Part shown: piece by piece, positions 1 to 9,007 of the stretch | Position numbering within the stretch: position 1 is the first letter of the stretch | How the letters are laid out: every line of letters starts with the position of its first letter | Assembly: GCF_014384795.1 (NCBI RefSeq) | Contig: NZ_JACRSR010000004.1 | Span: 114,276-178,275 of the forward strand | Direction of reading: 5' to 3' | Length of the DNA: 64,000 bases | Source of the DNA: Gehongia tenuis | Lineage (GTDB): Bacteria; Bacillota; Clostridia; Christensenellales; NSJ-53 | The notes under the pieces: generated by a model | The model's input: only the letters and a program-made list of their open reading frames with translations | Database searches by the model: none | Told to the model about the DNA's origin: nothing | Translations under genes and position numbers: made by a program

Positions 1-506
1 TTGGCCAGCTGTACGGTATTCATCAGCTGTCCCACGCCTTCAAGAGCGTAATACTCGCACTGAATGGGGACCATCACCCGGTCGGCGGCAGTCAGCGCAT
101 TCAGGGTAAGCAATCCCAGCGAAGGGGGGCAGTCGATGAGGATGTAATCATAATAGGGGGCCAGCGGCTTCAAGGCGCTCTTCAAAATATATTCCCGGCT
201 GGCTGCGGAGACCAGTTCCACTTCGGCGCCGGCCAGCTGGATGTTGGAGGGAACCAAAGACAGACCCGCCATGCTGGTGGTTACGATGGCCTTGTCGATA
301 GGCACGCTGTTGATGAGCACATCGTAGGTGGAGGCGGGCACATGGGTCTTATCCACGCCGAGTCCGCTGGATGCATTGCCCTGGGGATCGAGGTCCACAC
401 AAAGTACGCGAAGGCCGCGATAGGCCAGGGAAGCCGCCACATTGATGGTGGTGGTGGTTTTGCCCACGCCGCCCTTCTGGTTGGCAATGGCGATTATTTT
501 ACCCAA
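1..506 (-). CDS. parA: ParA/Soj-family chromosome-partitioning ATPase, 3' end outside window
   Basis: The first 168 residues of a ParA/Soj ATPase are visible. A deviant Walker A (KGGVGKT, about residues 11-17), the DLDPQGN segment and a DCPPSLG Walker B-like segment are all present. The family forms ATP-dependent dimers on DNA and works with ParB at parS sites to segregate origins; in Firmicutes it also controls DnaA. The start is a TTG at 506, preceded at good spacing by AAAGGATG; no ATG fits. The C-terminal part lies beyond base 1, so a ParB partner cannot be checked. A likely -10 (TATAAT on the minus strand, 537-542) lies just upstream. Confidence 0.93.
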   Translation of the reverse strand, partial: MGKIIAIANQKGGVGKTTTTINVAASLAYRGLRVLCVDLDPQGNASSGLGVDKTHVPASTYDVLINSVPIDKAIVTTSMAGLSLVPSNIQLAGAEVELVSAASREYILKSALKPLAPYYDYILIDCPPSLGLLTLNALTAADRVMVPIQCEYYALEGVGQLMNTVQLA

Positions 507-568
507 ATCAGATCACATCCTTTGATTGCTTTTATCATTATACCGTATAGTGGGGGTGATCCACAATG

Positions 569-595
569 AAAAAAGCCAAGGAACGCATCCTTGGC
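569..595 (-). terminator. Rho-independent terminator of ogt
   Basis: An 8-bp stem GCCAAGGA/TCCTTGGC with a 5-base loop is followed on the minus strand by six T. It lies 16 bases after the ogt stop codon and separates ogt from parA. Confidence 0.85.
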
Positions 596-610
596 CAAGA
601 AAAATCTTCG

Positions 611-1105
611 TTAGATGGGGATCCCTTCGAGCCGTAAGAGGAATTTTTTGCGGTCAAGGCCGCCGCCATAGCCGCCCAGTGCGCCGTTGTGGTTGATCAC
701 CCGGTGACAGGGAACAATAATGGGAATGGGATTCCTGCCATTGGCGGCGCCCACCGCCCGGAACCCCTGGGGGGAGCCCACGCGCTGGGCCAGCTTGCGG
801 TAGGAAATGGTATGGCCGTAGGGAATAAGGGTAAGCTCACGCCATACGCTGGTCTGAAAGGGCGTACCCACCATGTGCAGAGGCAGTTCAAACACCCGGC
901 GGCTTCGGTTGAAATACTCGAAGAGCTGGGATTCGGCATGGAAGGGGTCGCCCTCTCCATCCACGGCAAGCTTGCCCCGCTCTATCAGCTTTTGCACCGG
1001 TTCCATGGAAAAATCCAGCCCCACAATGCCCTTTTCCGAGGACAACAGAAGAAGCGGACCGATAGGGGAAGGAATCCATTGCTGCACCACATGAAGTTTG
1101 GCCAT
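611..1105 (-). CDS. ogt: Methylated-DNA-protein-cysteine S-methyltransferase
   Basis: This 164-residue protein is the suicide repair enzyme that moves the methyl group from O6-methylguanine to its own cysteine. The active-site motif VPCHRVI is intact with Cys133, and the C-terminal helix-turn-helix part (about 80-160) has the usual PFQTSVWREL and GSPQGFRAVGAANGRNP segments. The ATG at 1105 was chosen because GAAGGAGG lies 6-7 bases upstream; the longer reading frame to 1201 has no ribosome site and would run into the alaS promoter region. It stands alone between parA and the divergent alaS gene. Confidence 0.93.
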   Translation of the reverse strand: MAKLHVVQQWIPSPIGPLLLLSSEKGIVGLDFSMEPVQKLIERGKLAVDGEGDPFHAESQLFEYFNRSRRVFELPLHMVGTPFQTSVWRELTLIPYGHTISYRKLAQRVGSPQGFRAVGAANGRNPIPIIVPCHRVINHNGALGGYGGGLDRKKFLLRLEGIPI

Positions 1106-1167
1106 AGCAGCCTCCTTCGAATTGATGGTTTTAGTATAGCATGGACCTGGAAGAAGCGCCAGCCATG

Positions 1168-1197
1168 TTGACAAGCTTTCTAACCGCAAGGTATAAT
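1168..1197 (+). promoter_or_regulatory. Sigma-A promoter of the alaS-like gene
   Basis: Perfect TTGACA (1168-1173) and TATAAT (1192-1197) are spaced by 18 bases. Transcription would start near 1204, giving a leader of about 108 bases. Confidence 0.85.
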
Positions 1198-1270
1198 ACA
1201 TTCGTTCGTATAAAGGCAGAAAAACGCCGTGTCTGAAGGCTTTTGAGACCTTTGACCGGCCCCAAATACA

Positions 1271-1295
1271 GCGGAGGCTTCCGCTGATTTTTCAT
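1271..1295 (+). promoter_or_regulatory. Terminator-like hairpin in the alaS leader
   Basis: AGCGGA and TCCGCT form a 6-bp stem with a short GGCT loop, followed by GATTTTT, a few bases before the ribosome site. It has the shape of a weak attenuator. No T-box core (GGTGG-ACCGCG type) is present in this short leader, so any regulation would use another mechanism. Confidence 0.4.
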
Positions 1296-1311
1296 GAAGG
1301 AGCAGCAAGTT

Positions 1312-3099
1312 ATGACAGCCAAAGAATTGCGTGAAAAGTTTATCCAGTTCTTTCAGGAGAAGGGACATGCCGTCATTAAAAGCGCTTCCCTGATTCCGGA
1401 GAACGATCCCACGGTGCTGTTCACCACGGCGGGCATGCATCCGCTGGTACCCTATCTGATGGGGGAGAAGCATCCCATGGGTACCCGGCTCACCGATGCT
1501 CAGAAATGCCTCCGCACCGGCGATATCGACGAAGTGGGCGACGATGCCCACCTGACCTTCTTTGAAATGCTGGGCAACTGGTCCCTGGGCGATTATTTCA
1601 AGAAGGAAGCCATTGCCAACAGTTACGAGTTCCTGACCTCTCCAAAATGGCTGGGGCTGGACCCGGATCGGCTGGCTTTTTCGGTTTTTGCCGGGGATGA
1701 GCACGCGCCAAGGGATATGGAGTCCTATGAGCTTTGGCGGAGCATGGGCGTGCCGGAAGAAAAGATCTTTTTCTTGCCCCGGGAGAACAACTGGTGGGGC
1801 CCGGCGGGCATCACCGGTCCCTGCGGTCCGGATACCGAGATGTTCATTGACACGGGTAAGGAGAAATGCTGCCCCGAGTGTTCGCCCGCCTGCGACTGCG
1901 GTAAGTATTTGGAGATTTGGAACGACGTGTTCATGGAATACAACAAGACGGCTGAGGGCGACTATGAGCCGCTGGAGCAAAAGAATGTGGACACGGGCAT
2001 GGGGCTTGAACGCACCATCTGCATTCTCCAGGGCAAATCCTCCGTGTACGACACCGATCTGTTTTTGCCCCTGCTGGAAAAGATTGAAGCGCTGAGCGGT
2101 AAACGCTATGGCGAGACGGAGGAGATCACCCGGGCCATGCGCATTGTGGCGGATCATATCCGAAGCGCCGTCTTTCTCTTAGGAGACGACCGGGCAGTCA
2201 CCCCATCCAATGTGGATCAGGGCTATGTGCTGCGGAGGCTGATCCGCCGGGCGATCCGCTTCGGCATGCAGCTGGGCATGGCGGAAGGCTTCACACCGGA
2301 GGTGGCGGAAGTGGTGGTGAGTCAGTACCAAGACGCCTATGATGAGTTGACGCGGCACCGTGATTTTATCATGGATGAGCTGAAAAAGGAGGAGGGCCGC
2401 TTTCAGCGCACCCTGCGTCAGGGCCTTCGTGAGTTTGAAAAGGTGGTGGGCCGTCTCAAGGACGGCAAAGAAATCGACGGTATCTCCGCTTTCCACCTGT
2501 ACGATACCTTTGGCTTCCCCATTGAAATGACGGTGGAGCTGGCCAAGGAGAAGGGGCTCACCGTGGATGTGGAGGGTTTTGAGGAAGCATTCAAGGAGCA
2601 TCAGAAGAAGTCGCAGGCTGGGGCGGAACAGCGCTTCAAGGGCGGATTGGCCGATCAGACCGAGGAGACGGCCCGTCTGCACACGGCTACCCATTTGCTG
2701 CACGCTGCCCTGCGCCATTACCTTGGCGATGAAGTGGCCCAAAAGGGCAGCAATATCACCGCTGAGCGCCTGCGCTTTGACTTCTCCTTCGGCCGCAAGG
2801 TCACCAAGGAGGAACTGGGTCAGGTGGAGGCCTGGGTGAACGAGGCGATCGCTGCCGATGTGCCGGTCACCATGGAGGAGATGGATCTGGAGGCGGCCAA
2901 GGCCTCCGGCGCCATTGGCCTGTTTGAATCCAAATACGGCGAGAAGGTGAAGGTGTACACCATCGGCGGCTACTCTAAGGAGATCTGCGGCGGCCCCCAT
3001 GCCGCCCACACCGGCGAGCTCAAACACTTCAAGATCAAGAAGGAGGAGAGTTCTTCGGCGGGCGTAAGACGGATCAAGGCCGTTCTAAATGATGGTTGA
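1312..3099 (+). CDS. alaS: Alanyl-tRNA synthetase, short form without the C-Ala domain
   Basis: The 595-residue protein has the class II alanyl-tRNA synthetase catalytic core, the tRNA-recognition region and an editing domain. The editing domain shows the zinc-site pieces HLLHAALRH and CGGPHAAHTGE. It ends directly after the editing domain (SSAGVRRIKAVL), whereas usual bacterial AlaRS is about 870 residues with a coiled coil and C-Ala domain. The third zinc-motif position is Pro (CGGPH) where CGGTH is usual. The ATG at 1312 has AAGGAG 9 bases upstream; an in-frame ATG at 1294 lies before that ribosome site. It could be the sole AlaRS or a paralogue, because the rest of the genome is not visible. 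Confidence 0.88.
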   Translation: MTAKELREKFIQFFQEKGHAVIKSASLIPENDPTVLFTTAGMHPLVPYLMGEKHPMGTRLTDAQKCLRTGDIDEVGDDAHLTFFEMLGNWSLGDYFKKEAIANSYEFLTSPKWLGLDPDRLAFSVFAGDEHAPRDMESYELWRSMGVPEEKIFFLPRENNWWGPAGITGPCGPDTEMFIDTGKEKCCPECSPACDCGKYLEIWNDVFMEYNKTAEGDYEPLEQKNVDTGMGLERTICILQGKSSVYDTDLFLPLLEKIEALSGKRYGETEEITRAMRIVADHIRSAVFLLGDDRAVTPSNVDQGYVLRRLIRRAIRFGMQLGMAEGFTPEVAEVVVSQYQDAYDELTRHRDFIMDELKKEEGRFQRTLRQGLREFEKVVGRLKDGKEIDGISAFHLYDTFGFPIEMTVELAKEKGLTVDVEGFEEAFKEHQKKSQAGAEQRFKGGLADQTEETARLHTATHLLHAALRHYLGDEVAQKGSNITAERLRFDFSFGRKVTKEELGQVEAWVNEAIAADVPVTMEEMDLEAAKASGAIGLFESKYGEKVKVYTIGGYSKEICGGPHAAHTGELKHFKIKKEESSSAGVRRIKAVLNDG

Positions 3100-3142
3100 A
3101 CGGCGCAGGAACGACTATAAATAACCATTGGAGGGATTTTCT

Positions 3143-4084
3143 GTGAAATATTGCATTGGCGTTGATATGGGCGGCACGACGACGAAGATCGGCCTGTTCT
3201 CATCGGAGGGCAAGCTGATGGACAAAAAAGAAATCCCGACCCGCGTCGCGATGGGGCGCAAAAGCGTTTTTCAGGATATCGCGGCGTGCATCCGAACGCT
3301 TACCCAAGATCATGGAGCCGCGCTTTCGGACTGCAGCGTGGGCATGGGCGTTCCCGGCCCTATCGACGAGACGGGCTATGCCGATGTGATGGTCAATTTG
3401 GATATGTATGACTTCTATCCGGGAAAGGAACTTTCCGAGCTTTTGGAAGGTATCCCGGTAAAAGCGGCCAACGATGCGAATGTGGCTGCGCTGGGCGAGA
3501 TGTGGCAGGGCGGCGGCAGGGGATACAAAAGCCTGTTGTTTGTCACGCTGGGGACCGGCGTGGGCGGCGGCATCATTTTGAATGAAAAGATTCTGCACGG
3601 CGCCCATGGACTGGGCGGCGAGATCGGTCACATCTGGGTCAATCCGGATGAGCCGGAGACCTGCAACTGCGGAGGACACGGCTGTCTCGACCAGATGGCC
3701 TCCGCCACCGGGATCGTGCGCAACGCCAAGCGGTTTATGGCGAAGGCCGAAAAGCCCAGTGCGCTTGAAAAGTTTGACAACCTTACCGCCAAGGATGTCT
3801 TTGACGCGGCCAAGGCCGGGGACGAGGTTGCGGAAAAGACCGTGGATTACTGCATGGGATTTTTAGGCAAGAACATCGCGGACGTGACCTATGTCATCGA
3901 TCCGGAAGTGGTCGTGATCGGCGGCGGACTTTCGAAGGCAGGACAGTATCTGCTAGACGTGGTTTACAACCACTACAAGCGGTATCCCAAATTGAAGAAA
4001 TGCCTGTCCGATTTCCGTCTCGCTCAGCTGGGCGGCGATGCGGGCATGTACGGCGCAGCACGGCTGGCTCTCGAAGAAAAATAA
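3143..4084 (+). CDS. ROK-family sugar kinase (glucokinase-like)
   Basis: This 313-residue cytoplasmic kinase begins with the ATP-binding motif VDMGGTTTK and carries the ROK zinc motif CNCGGHGCLDQMASATG in mid-protein. Together these mark the ROK family (glucokinase, fructokinase, N-acetylhexosamine kinases). The GTG at 3143 follows GGAGG by 8 bases; the in-frame TTG at 3128 overlaps that site and is less likely. Glucokinase is the commonest function in Clostridia, but the substrate cannot be read from the motifs. It is 43 bases downstream of alaS and probably shares its transcript. Confidence 0.88.
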   Translation: MKYCIGVDMGGTTTKIGLFSSEGKLMDKKEIPTRVAMGRKSVFQDIAACIRTLTQDHGAALSDCSVGMGVPGPIDETGYADVMVNLDMYDFYPGKELSELLEGIPVKAANDANVAALGEMWQGGGRGYKSLLFVTLGTGVGGGIILNEKILHGAHGLGGEIGHIWVNPDEPETCNCGGHGCLDQMASATGIVRNAKRFMAKAEKPSALEKFDNLTAKDVFDAAKAGDEVAEKTVDYCMGFLGKNIADVTYVIDPEVVVIGGGLSKAGQYLLDVVYNHYKRYPKLKKCLSDFRLAQLGGDAGMYGAARLALEEK

Positions 4085-4151
4085 TCGTGTGAGATCAAAG
4101 CTCCCCCATCCCAATCGACGACCCCCGATGAAGAAAGGAGCCGGAAGACCT

Positions 4152-5531
4152 ATGAAAATCACCTATCAGGAAGTGAACAAGCCTCAAAAGGATGCCGCGG
4201 CGCCGGTGCTGCTCAGCGATGAAACCATGAAGGAACGCAAGGAGAAGATTCTTGCGAGGATGCGCCAGCACAACCTGGATCAGCTGGTGATCTATGACGA
4301 TGTGGAGCATGCCAACAATTTCATGTATCTGACGGGCTTTTTCACCCGCTTTGAAGAGGCGCTTTTGATCCTGAACCAGGATGGTACGGCGGTGCTGGCC
4401 CTGGGCAACGAAAACCTGAATAAATGCGGCAAATCCCGGCTGGAAGCGGATCCGGTCCATGTTTCGCTGTTCTCGCTGCCCAATCAGCCGAACCGGAAGG
4501 ACTGCACCTTGAAGCAGCTTCTGGCGGAAGCGGGCATCGGGGCGGACAAACGGATCGGCATTGTCGGCTGGAAGCTGTTTACCAGCGTGGTGGAGGAAAA
4601 CAAGCGGATGTTCGATGTTCCCGCCTATATTGTGGAGACCATTCGGGAGATTGCCGGGAATGCCCAGCTTGTCAACGCTACGGCACTGTTCATCGGCGAG
4701 GATGGCGCCCGAGTCACCAACAACGCCAACGAAATTGCCCACTATGAATACGGCGCCGCTCTTGCATCCGACTGCATGCTGGATGCCATGGATAAACTGG
4801 AGGCGGGTGTCAGCGAGCTGGAGCTGGGCGATGCCCTGGTGCGCAGCGGCCAGCATACCAGCGTGGTCACCATTGCAGCCAGCGGGCCCAGGTTTGTGAA
4901 GGCCAACATGTTCCCAACGGACAACAGGGTGAAGGTGGGCGACCCCATTTCGCTTACGGTGGGCTATGCCGGCGGCTCCTCCAGCCGCTCCGGCTATGCG
5001 GTGCATACGCAGGAGGAGCTTCCCGCGGGATGTGAGGAATACCTGGACCGGGTAGCCAAACCCTATTTTGGAGCCTATGCCACCTGGCTGGAAAACATCC
5101 GGATCGGTATGAAGGGTGATGCGCTGTTCCAGAAAATCGAGGAGGTCCTTCCCCGAAGCGAGTATCACTGGGGCCTTTGTCCCGGCCATCTGGTGGCGGA
5201 GGAGGAATGGCTCTGTTCGCCCGTCTATGAAGGGTCTAGCGAGGTTCTGCGCAGCGGCATGATCTTCCAGATTGACATCATTCCCTCCGTTCCCGGCTAC
5301 GGCGGTGTGTGCGCTGAGAGCACGGTGGTGCTTGCGGATGAGGCTTTGAAGAAGGAGCTGCGGGAGCAGTATCCGGAGCTTTATGGACGGATGCAGGCGC
5401 GGGCCGCCTATCTTCGCCAGGAGCTCCATATCAACCTGTCTGAGGACGTTCTGCCCATGTGCAGCACGGTGGGCTATCTCAGGCCCTATCTGTTGAACAA
5501 AGGCTGGGCGCTGGCCGTGGCCCAGGACTGA
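4152..5531 (+). CDS. M24 (creatinase/aminopeptidase P)-fold protein with poor metal ligands
   Basis: The 459-residue protein has an N-terminal creatinase-type domain (about 20-180) and a C-terminal pita-bread M24 domain. M24 peptidases normally carry D-D-H-E-E metal ligands. Here the first-aspartate region reads ISLTVGYAGG, and the GHG(I/L)G-type segment reads GHLVAEEE, so several ligands look lost. Creatinase itself uses this fold without metal, so a non-peptidase role is possible. The ATG at 4152 has AAAGGAG 11 bases upstream; an alternative ATG is at 4128. It follows the ROK kinase by 67 bases. Confidence 0.75.
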   Translation: MKITYQEVNKPQKDAAAPVLLSDETMKERKEKILARMRQHNLDQLVIYDDVEHANNFMYLTGFFTRFEEALLILNQDGTAVLALGNENLNKCGKSRLEADPVHVSLFSLPNQPNRKDCTLKQLLAEAGIGADKRIGIVGWKLFTSVVEENKRMFDVPAYIVETIREIAGNAQLVNATALFIGEDGARVTNNANEIAHYEYGAALASDCMLDAMDKLEAGVSELELGDALVRSGQHTSVVTIAASGPRFVKANMFPTDNRVKVGDPISLTVGYAGGSSSRSGYAVHTQEELPAGCEEYLDRVAKPYFGAYATWLENIRIGMKGDALFQKIEEVLPRSEYHWGLCPGHLVAEEEWLCSPVYEGSSEVLRSGMIFQIDIIPSVPGYGGVCAESTVVLADEALKKELREQYPELYGRMQARAAYLRQELHINLSEDVLPMCSTVGYLRPYLLNKGWALAVAQD

Positions 5532-5560
5532 GCACGGTTCCGCGGCCTAATGCAAAAACA

Positions 5561-5600
5561 AAAGCCCCATCTGTTCCCGAAGGAGCAGGTGGGGCTTTTT
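5561..5600. terminator. Bidirectional terminator between the M24-like and glycosyltransferase genes
   Basis: GCCCCA and TGGGGC, reinforced by an inner CTG/CAG pair, form a stem flanked by A-rich sequence on the left and TTTTT on the right. It serves both convergent genes. Confidence 0.85.
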
Positions 5601-5609
5601 GATGGAACG

Positions 5610-6839
5610 TTAGCTTCTGGTTTTAGTCCGGATATTGAACTTGACCCGGAGCTTTATCTTTTGGGGCCGGCGGTGCCGGGGCTTGTGATCGATGATGATC
5701 TGACGGTATCGGGCGGCCACCCGGTCCACAATCTTTTCCCAGGGCTGAACCAAGGTTTTTTGGGCAGTTTGTCCCACCTCCAGAAGCTTGTCCCGATCGG
5801 AAAGCGCTTCTACGATGCGCTGGGCAATGGATTCGGGCGTAGCCTCATCGCAGAGGAAGCTGTTGATGTTGTCCAGGGAGGCTTCCGCCGCCGCATTGCT
5901 GCCCTTGACCAGCAGGGCGGGACAGGCCATAGCCGCCGCTTCCTTGACCACCAGCGGCGCGTTGTCATAGAGAGAGGGAAAGGTTAGAAGATCGGCGCAC
6001 TGATAGAGGCCTTTCAACATGTCCCGATCGCGGATGGGCCCGGGCAGGCGCACCGAATCGGCGAGGCCAAGATTTTCAATCAGTTCCCGGTAATGGGCGC
6101 GATCCTTGCCTTCGCCCACGGAAAGCATCTGAAAGTCCACGCCCTTCTTTTTGACAATGGCCAGGGCTTCCAACAGCATGGGAATGTTCTTTTGATTGAC
6201 CTGCTGGCCCACGAACAAAAGCAGAGGTTTGCCAGGAGTAAGCTGAAGCTGAGCCCGCACCCGGGCTTGCAGTTCGGGGCTGGGGAGGTCCACGGCCATG
6301 TCCACCCCATTGGGCATGATCTCGATTTCGCCTTTGTAGCCATAGGAGCGGAGGGTTTCCGCCGTGGCCTCATTTACCGACCATACATGGTCGGCCAGTG
6401 TAAAGAAACGGACGATGGGCCTTAAAGCCTGACGGGCCAGAAAGGGGCTGCCCACCGCTTCCAGAAAATCGTCATAGAATTTGGAGTGGAATGTGGCCAC
6501 GATGGGGATATCCCGGCGCTTGGCGAAGCGCAACGCATCCCAGCCTGCCGTGAAGGGCGAATGGGCATGCACCAGCTGGGGATACTGGGCGGTCATGGCT
6601 TTGTGATAGCGATAGTCCAGCGCCGATACGCCAAAACGGTAGGGCGGCTTCTTGGGAACCGGCACCGAGGTGAAGCGATACACCGAAAAAGGATCGGTGT
6701 CCTCATAACCGGGGCAGCGGGGCGCCGCCACGTAGCAGCTTCCGTGTTTCCGGTTCAGCCAGTAGGCATAGTTTTTTACGCAGGTCACCACGCCGTCGAT
6801 TACGGGCGAATAGGAGTCGATGTATTCACCGATCTGCAT
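5610..6839 (-). CDS. Family 4 glycosyltransferase, diacylglycerol-glucosyltransferase-like
   Basis: This 409-residue protein has the GT-B architecture. The N-terminal acceptor half begins IGEYIDSYSPVIDGVV and includes HAHSPFTAGWDALRFAK. The C-terminal donor half has IMPNGVD, PLLLFVGQQVNQKN and the E-x7-E-type segment around FPSLYDNAPLVVKEAAA. This pattern is typical of the bacterial diacylglycerol or phosphatidylinositol glycosyltransferases that make membrane glycolipids; the exact acceptor is inferred. The C-terminus is basic, fitting membrane binding. The start has AAAGGAG 8 bases upstream, and the gene follows cimA by 28 bases. Confidence 0.85.
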   Translation of the reverse strand: MQIGEYIDSYSPVIDGVVTCVKNYAYWLNRKHGSCYVAAPRCPGYEDTDPFSVYRFTSVPVPKKPPYRFGVSALDYRYHKAMTAQYPQLVHAHSPFTAGWDALRFAKRRDIPIVATFHSKFYDDFLEAVGSPFLARQALRPIVRFFTLADHVWSVNEATAETLRSYGYKGEIEIMPNGVDMAVDLPSPELQARVRAQLQLTPGKPLLLFVGQQVNQKNIPMLLEALAIVKKKGVDFQMLSVGEGKDRAHYRELIENLGLADSVRLPGPIRDRDMLKGLYQCADLLTFPSLYDNAPLVVKEAAAMACPALLVKGSNAAAEASLDNINSFLCDEATPESIAQRIVEALSDRDKLLEVGQTAQKTLVQPWEKIVDRVAARYRQIIIDHKPRHRRPQKIKLRVKFNIRTKTRS

Positions 6840-6867
6840 GGGTCAGGTCTCCTTTATAAAAGCCAAG

Positions 6868-8430
6868 TTACTTATTTTCCAGCATCAGCTTGTATTCCAG
6901 GGAATCGATGAGAGCAATCCAGCTGGCCTCCAGGATATTGGTGGAGACGCCCACCGTGCGCCAGGTCCGCTTTCCGTCGGTGGAGGCAATCTGCACCCGC
7001 ACCCGGGCTGCCGTGGCGCCCTCCGAATTGAGCACCCGCACCTTGTAGTCCGTCAGATGCATGGCTTGGAGGGAGGGGAAAAATACGGACAAAGCGTCCC
7101 GCACCGCCAGATCCATGGCGTTTACCGGGCCGTCCCCCTCGGCGGCGGACAGGCGCTCCTTACCGCCCACCATCACTTTGATGACCGCCTTAGCGGAATT
7201 TTCGCCCTCGGGCCGCTCGCAGAAGACCGTAAAGTCCAAAATGGAGAAGGCCGGCTTGTACCGTCCAAGACATTTGATCACCATCAGCTCAAAGGAGGCC
7301 TCGGCGCCTTCAAACTGATAGCCCTCGAACTCCTTTTGCTTGAGCGCGTCCATGATCTGCTGGGTTTCGGGGCTGTCCTTCCGAAGACGGGGCTCGATCT
7401 GATGGAGTTTGGCCACAAGCCCGCTCCTGCCGCCCACCTCGGAAAGCAGGAACCGTCGGCTGTTGCCCACCGCATCGGGATTGAGATGTTCAAAGGTGGC
7501 GGGATTTTTCAAAATACCGTCCATATGCATGCCGCCCTTGTGGGCAAAAGCCGAGTTGCCCACATAGGGGGAGCGTTCATTGAAGGTGATGTTGGCCACA
7601 TTGCTCACTTCCCGGGCCAGATGATAGAGCTGGGGCAGACTCTCCTGTGCCACGCAGGAAAGGCCCATCTTGAAGTGGAGCCCGGCAATGATGGGGATGA
7701 GATCGGCGTTTCCGCAGCGTTCACCAAACCCGTTGATGGTGCCCTGCACCATAGCGGCACCGGCCCGAACCGCCAGGAGGCTGGAACCGATGGCCATACC
7801 GCAGTCGTTGTGACAGTGAATGCCGATGGGCGTTTTCATCGTCTCCACCATCTTCCGGGTAATTTTTTCTATGTCCGTCAAAAAGGTACCGCCGTTGGTG
7901 TCGCAAAGGACCAGCCATGAAGCGCCGCCGGCCTCCGCAGCCCGAAGGGCGGCCAAGGCGTATTCGGGATTGTTTTGATAACCGTCAAAAAAGTGCTCAC
8001 CATCAAAAACCACTTCCTTGCCCAGCCTCACCAGATAACGAATGGTCTTTTCGATCATGCGCAGGTTTTCCTCGGGAGAAGTCCGCAGAATGGTGGCCAC
8101 ATGGAAATCCCAGCATTTTCCAAATATGGCGCAGCAGGGCGTGTTGGCCCGAAGAAGAGCGGCCACGCCCGGATCCTCATCGGGCTCCATGCCCGGCCGG
8201 CAGGTGCTGCCAAAGGCCACGAGCTTGCTGTTTCTTAATGGAATTTCCGAGACACGGCGGAAAAACTCCACGTCCTTTGGATTGGAGCCGGGGTTGCCGC
8301 CTTCGACATAGTCGATGCCAAATTCATCCAAAAGCCTGACGATGCGCAGCTTGTCCTCCACGGTGAAGGACACGCCCTCCGACTGGGCTCCATCCCGGAG
8401 CGTGGTATCAAAAAGATGGATCTTCTGCAT
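6868..8430 (-). CDS. cimA: (R)-citramalate synthase
   Basis: The 520-residue protein condenses acetyl-CoA and pyruvate into citramalate, the first step of the threonine-independent route to isoleucine. The HMGL-like barrel starts with FDTTLRDGAQSEG, shows GIHCHNDCGMAIGSSL and HKGGMHMDGI, and ends in a LeuA-type allosteric dimerisation domain (about 390-515). The length and the AQSEGVSFT variant fit the CimA branch better than 2-isopropylmalate synthase. The ATG at 8430 follows GGAGG and touches the lepB stop, so the genes are probably translationally coupled. No leuCDB genes lie nearby. Confidence 0.92.
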   Translation of the reverse strand: MQKIHLFDTTLRDGAQSEGVSFTVEDKLRIVRLLDEFGIDYVEGGNPGSNPKDVEFFRRVSEIPLRNSKLVAFGSTCRPGMEPDEDPGVAALLRANTPCCAIFGKCWDFHVATILRTSPEENLRMIEKTIRYLVRLGKEVVFDGEHFFDGYQNNPEYALAALRAAEAGGASWLVLCDTNGGTFLTDIEKITRKMVETMKTPIGIHCHNDCGMAIGSSLLAVRAGAAMVQGTINGFGERCGNADLIPIIAGLHFKMGLSCVAQESLPQLYHLAREVSNVANITFNERSPYVGNSAFAHKGGMHMDGILKNPATFEHLNPDAVGNSRRFLLSEVGGRSGLVAKLHQIEPRLRKDSPETQQIMDALKQKEFEGYQFEGAEASFELMVIKCLGRYKPAFSILDFTVFCERPEGENSAKAVIKVMVGGKERLSAAEGDGPVNAMDLAVRDALSVFFPSLQAMHLTDYKVRVLNSEGATAARVRVQIASTDGKRTWRTVGVSTNILEASWIALIDSLEYKLMLENK

Positions 8431-8982
8431 TTATTCCTCCAAAGGATCGGTATGGCTCAGGGCACCGAACTGGTCGAAAGGCCAGACCACCAGCCGGGCC
8501 TTGCCCACGATCTGAGACCTGTTCAGTTCTCCCACAATCCTCGAATCGGTGGAATTGGCCCGATTGTCCCCCATCACGAAGATGCAGTCCTGGGAAACGG
8601 TTACCGACGCCATGTCCTCATAGGGCCCACACTGGACGTAATCCTCGCTAAGGGGATTGCCGTTGACATACACGGTGCTGTCCCGGACGACCAGGGTGTC
8701 ACCAGGCAGTCCGATGACCCGCTTCACGTAGTAGCCGCTCTGGCCGGGAAAGCGTACGATGACGATATCCCCGCGGTCGGGCATGCCGCCAAACCAGTAG
8801 TCGAACTTGGTGATGAGAACCCGTTCATCGGTGAAAAGCGTGGGCTGCATGGACGGGCCGTCCACCCGGGTGAAGGAGAATATGAAGAAATGGATCACAA
8901 GAGCGATACCCACCGCCCAGGCGATGGAAATAAGCCACTCCTTGGCTTCACTCTTCGGGGATTTCTTTTCTTTTTGACTCAA
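8431..8982 (-). CDS. lepB: Signal peptidase I
   Basis: The 183-residue membrane protease removes signal peptides from secreted proteins. A single N-terminal membrane segment (about 18-37) precedes the catalytic serine motif GPSMQPTL, and the catalytic lysine sits in YYVKRVIGLPGD. The GDNR motif (VMGDNRANSTDSR) closes the domain. The start is a TTG at 8982 with AAGGAAGG 8 bases upstream; this also avoids overlap with the DUF951 gene, which longer reading frames would invade. It lies in a minus-strand run with mscS, DUF951 and cimA. Confidence 0.92.
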   Translation of the reverse strand: MSQKEKKSPKSEAKEWLISIAWAVGIALVIHFFIFSFTRVDGPSMQPTLFTDERVLITKFDYWFGGMPDRGDIVIVRFPGQSGYYVKRVIGLPGDTLVVRDSTVYVNGNPLSEDYVQCGPYEDMASVTVSQDCIFVMGDNRANSTDSRIVGELNRSQIVGKARLVVWPFDQFGALSHTDPLEE

Positions 8983-9007
8983 CCTAAGACCTTCCTTCCG
9001 GCTGGTG

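Noticed and set aside
1204..1311. A T-box leader for the alaS-like gene
   Set aside because: The leader is only about 108 bases and lacks the GGTGG-ACCGCG core and stem I elements that are obvious upstream of serS.
6820..7920. A 366-codon plus-strand frame
   Set aside because: It is the shadow of cimA, whose motifs are clear on the minus strand.
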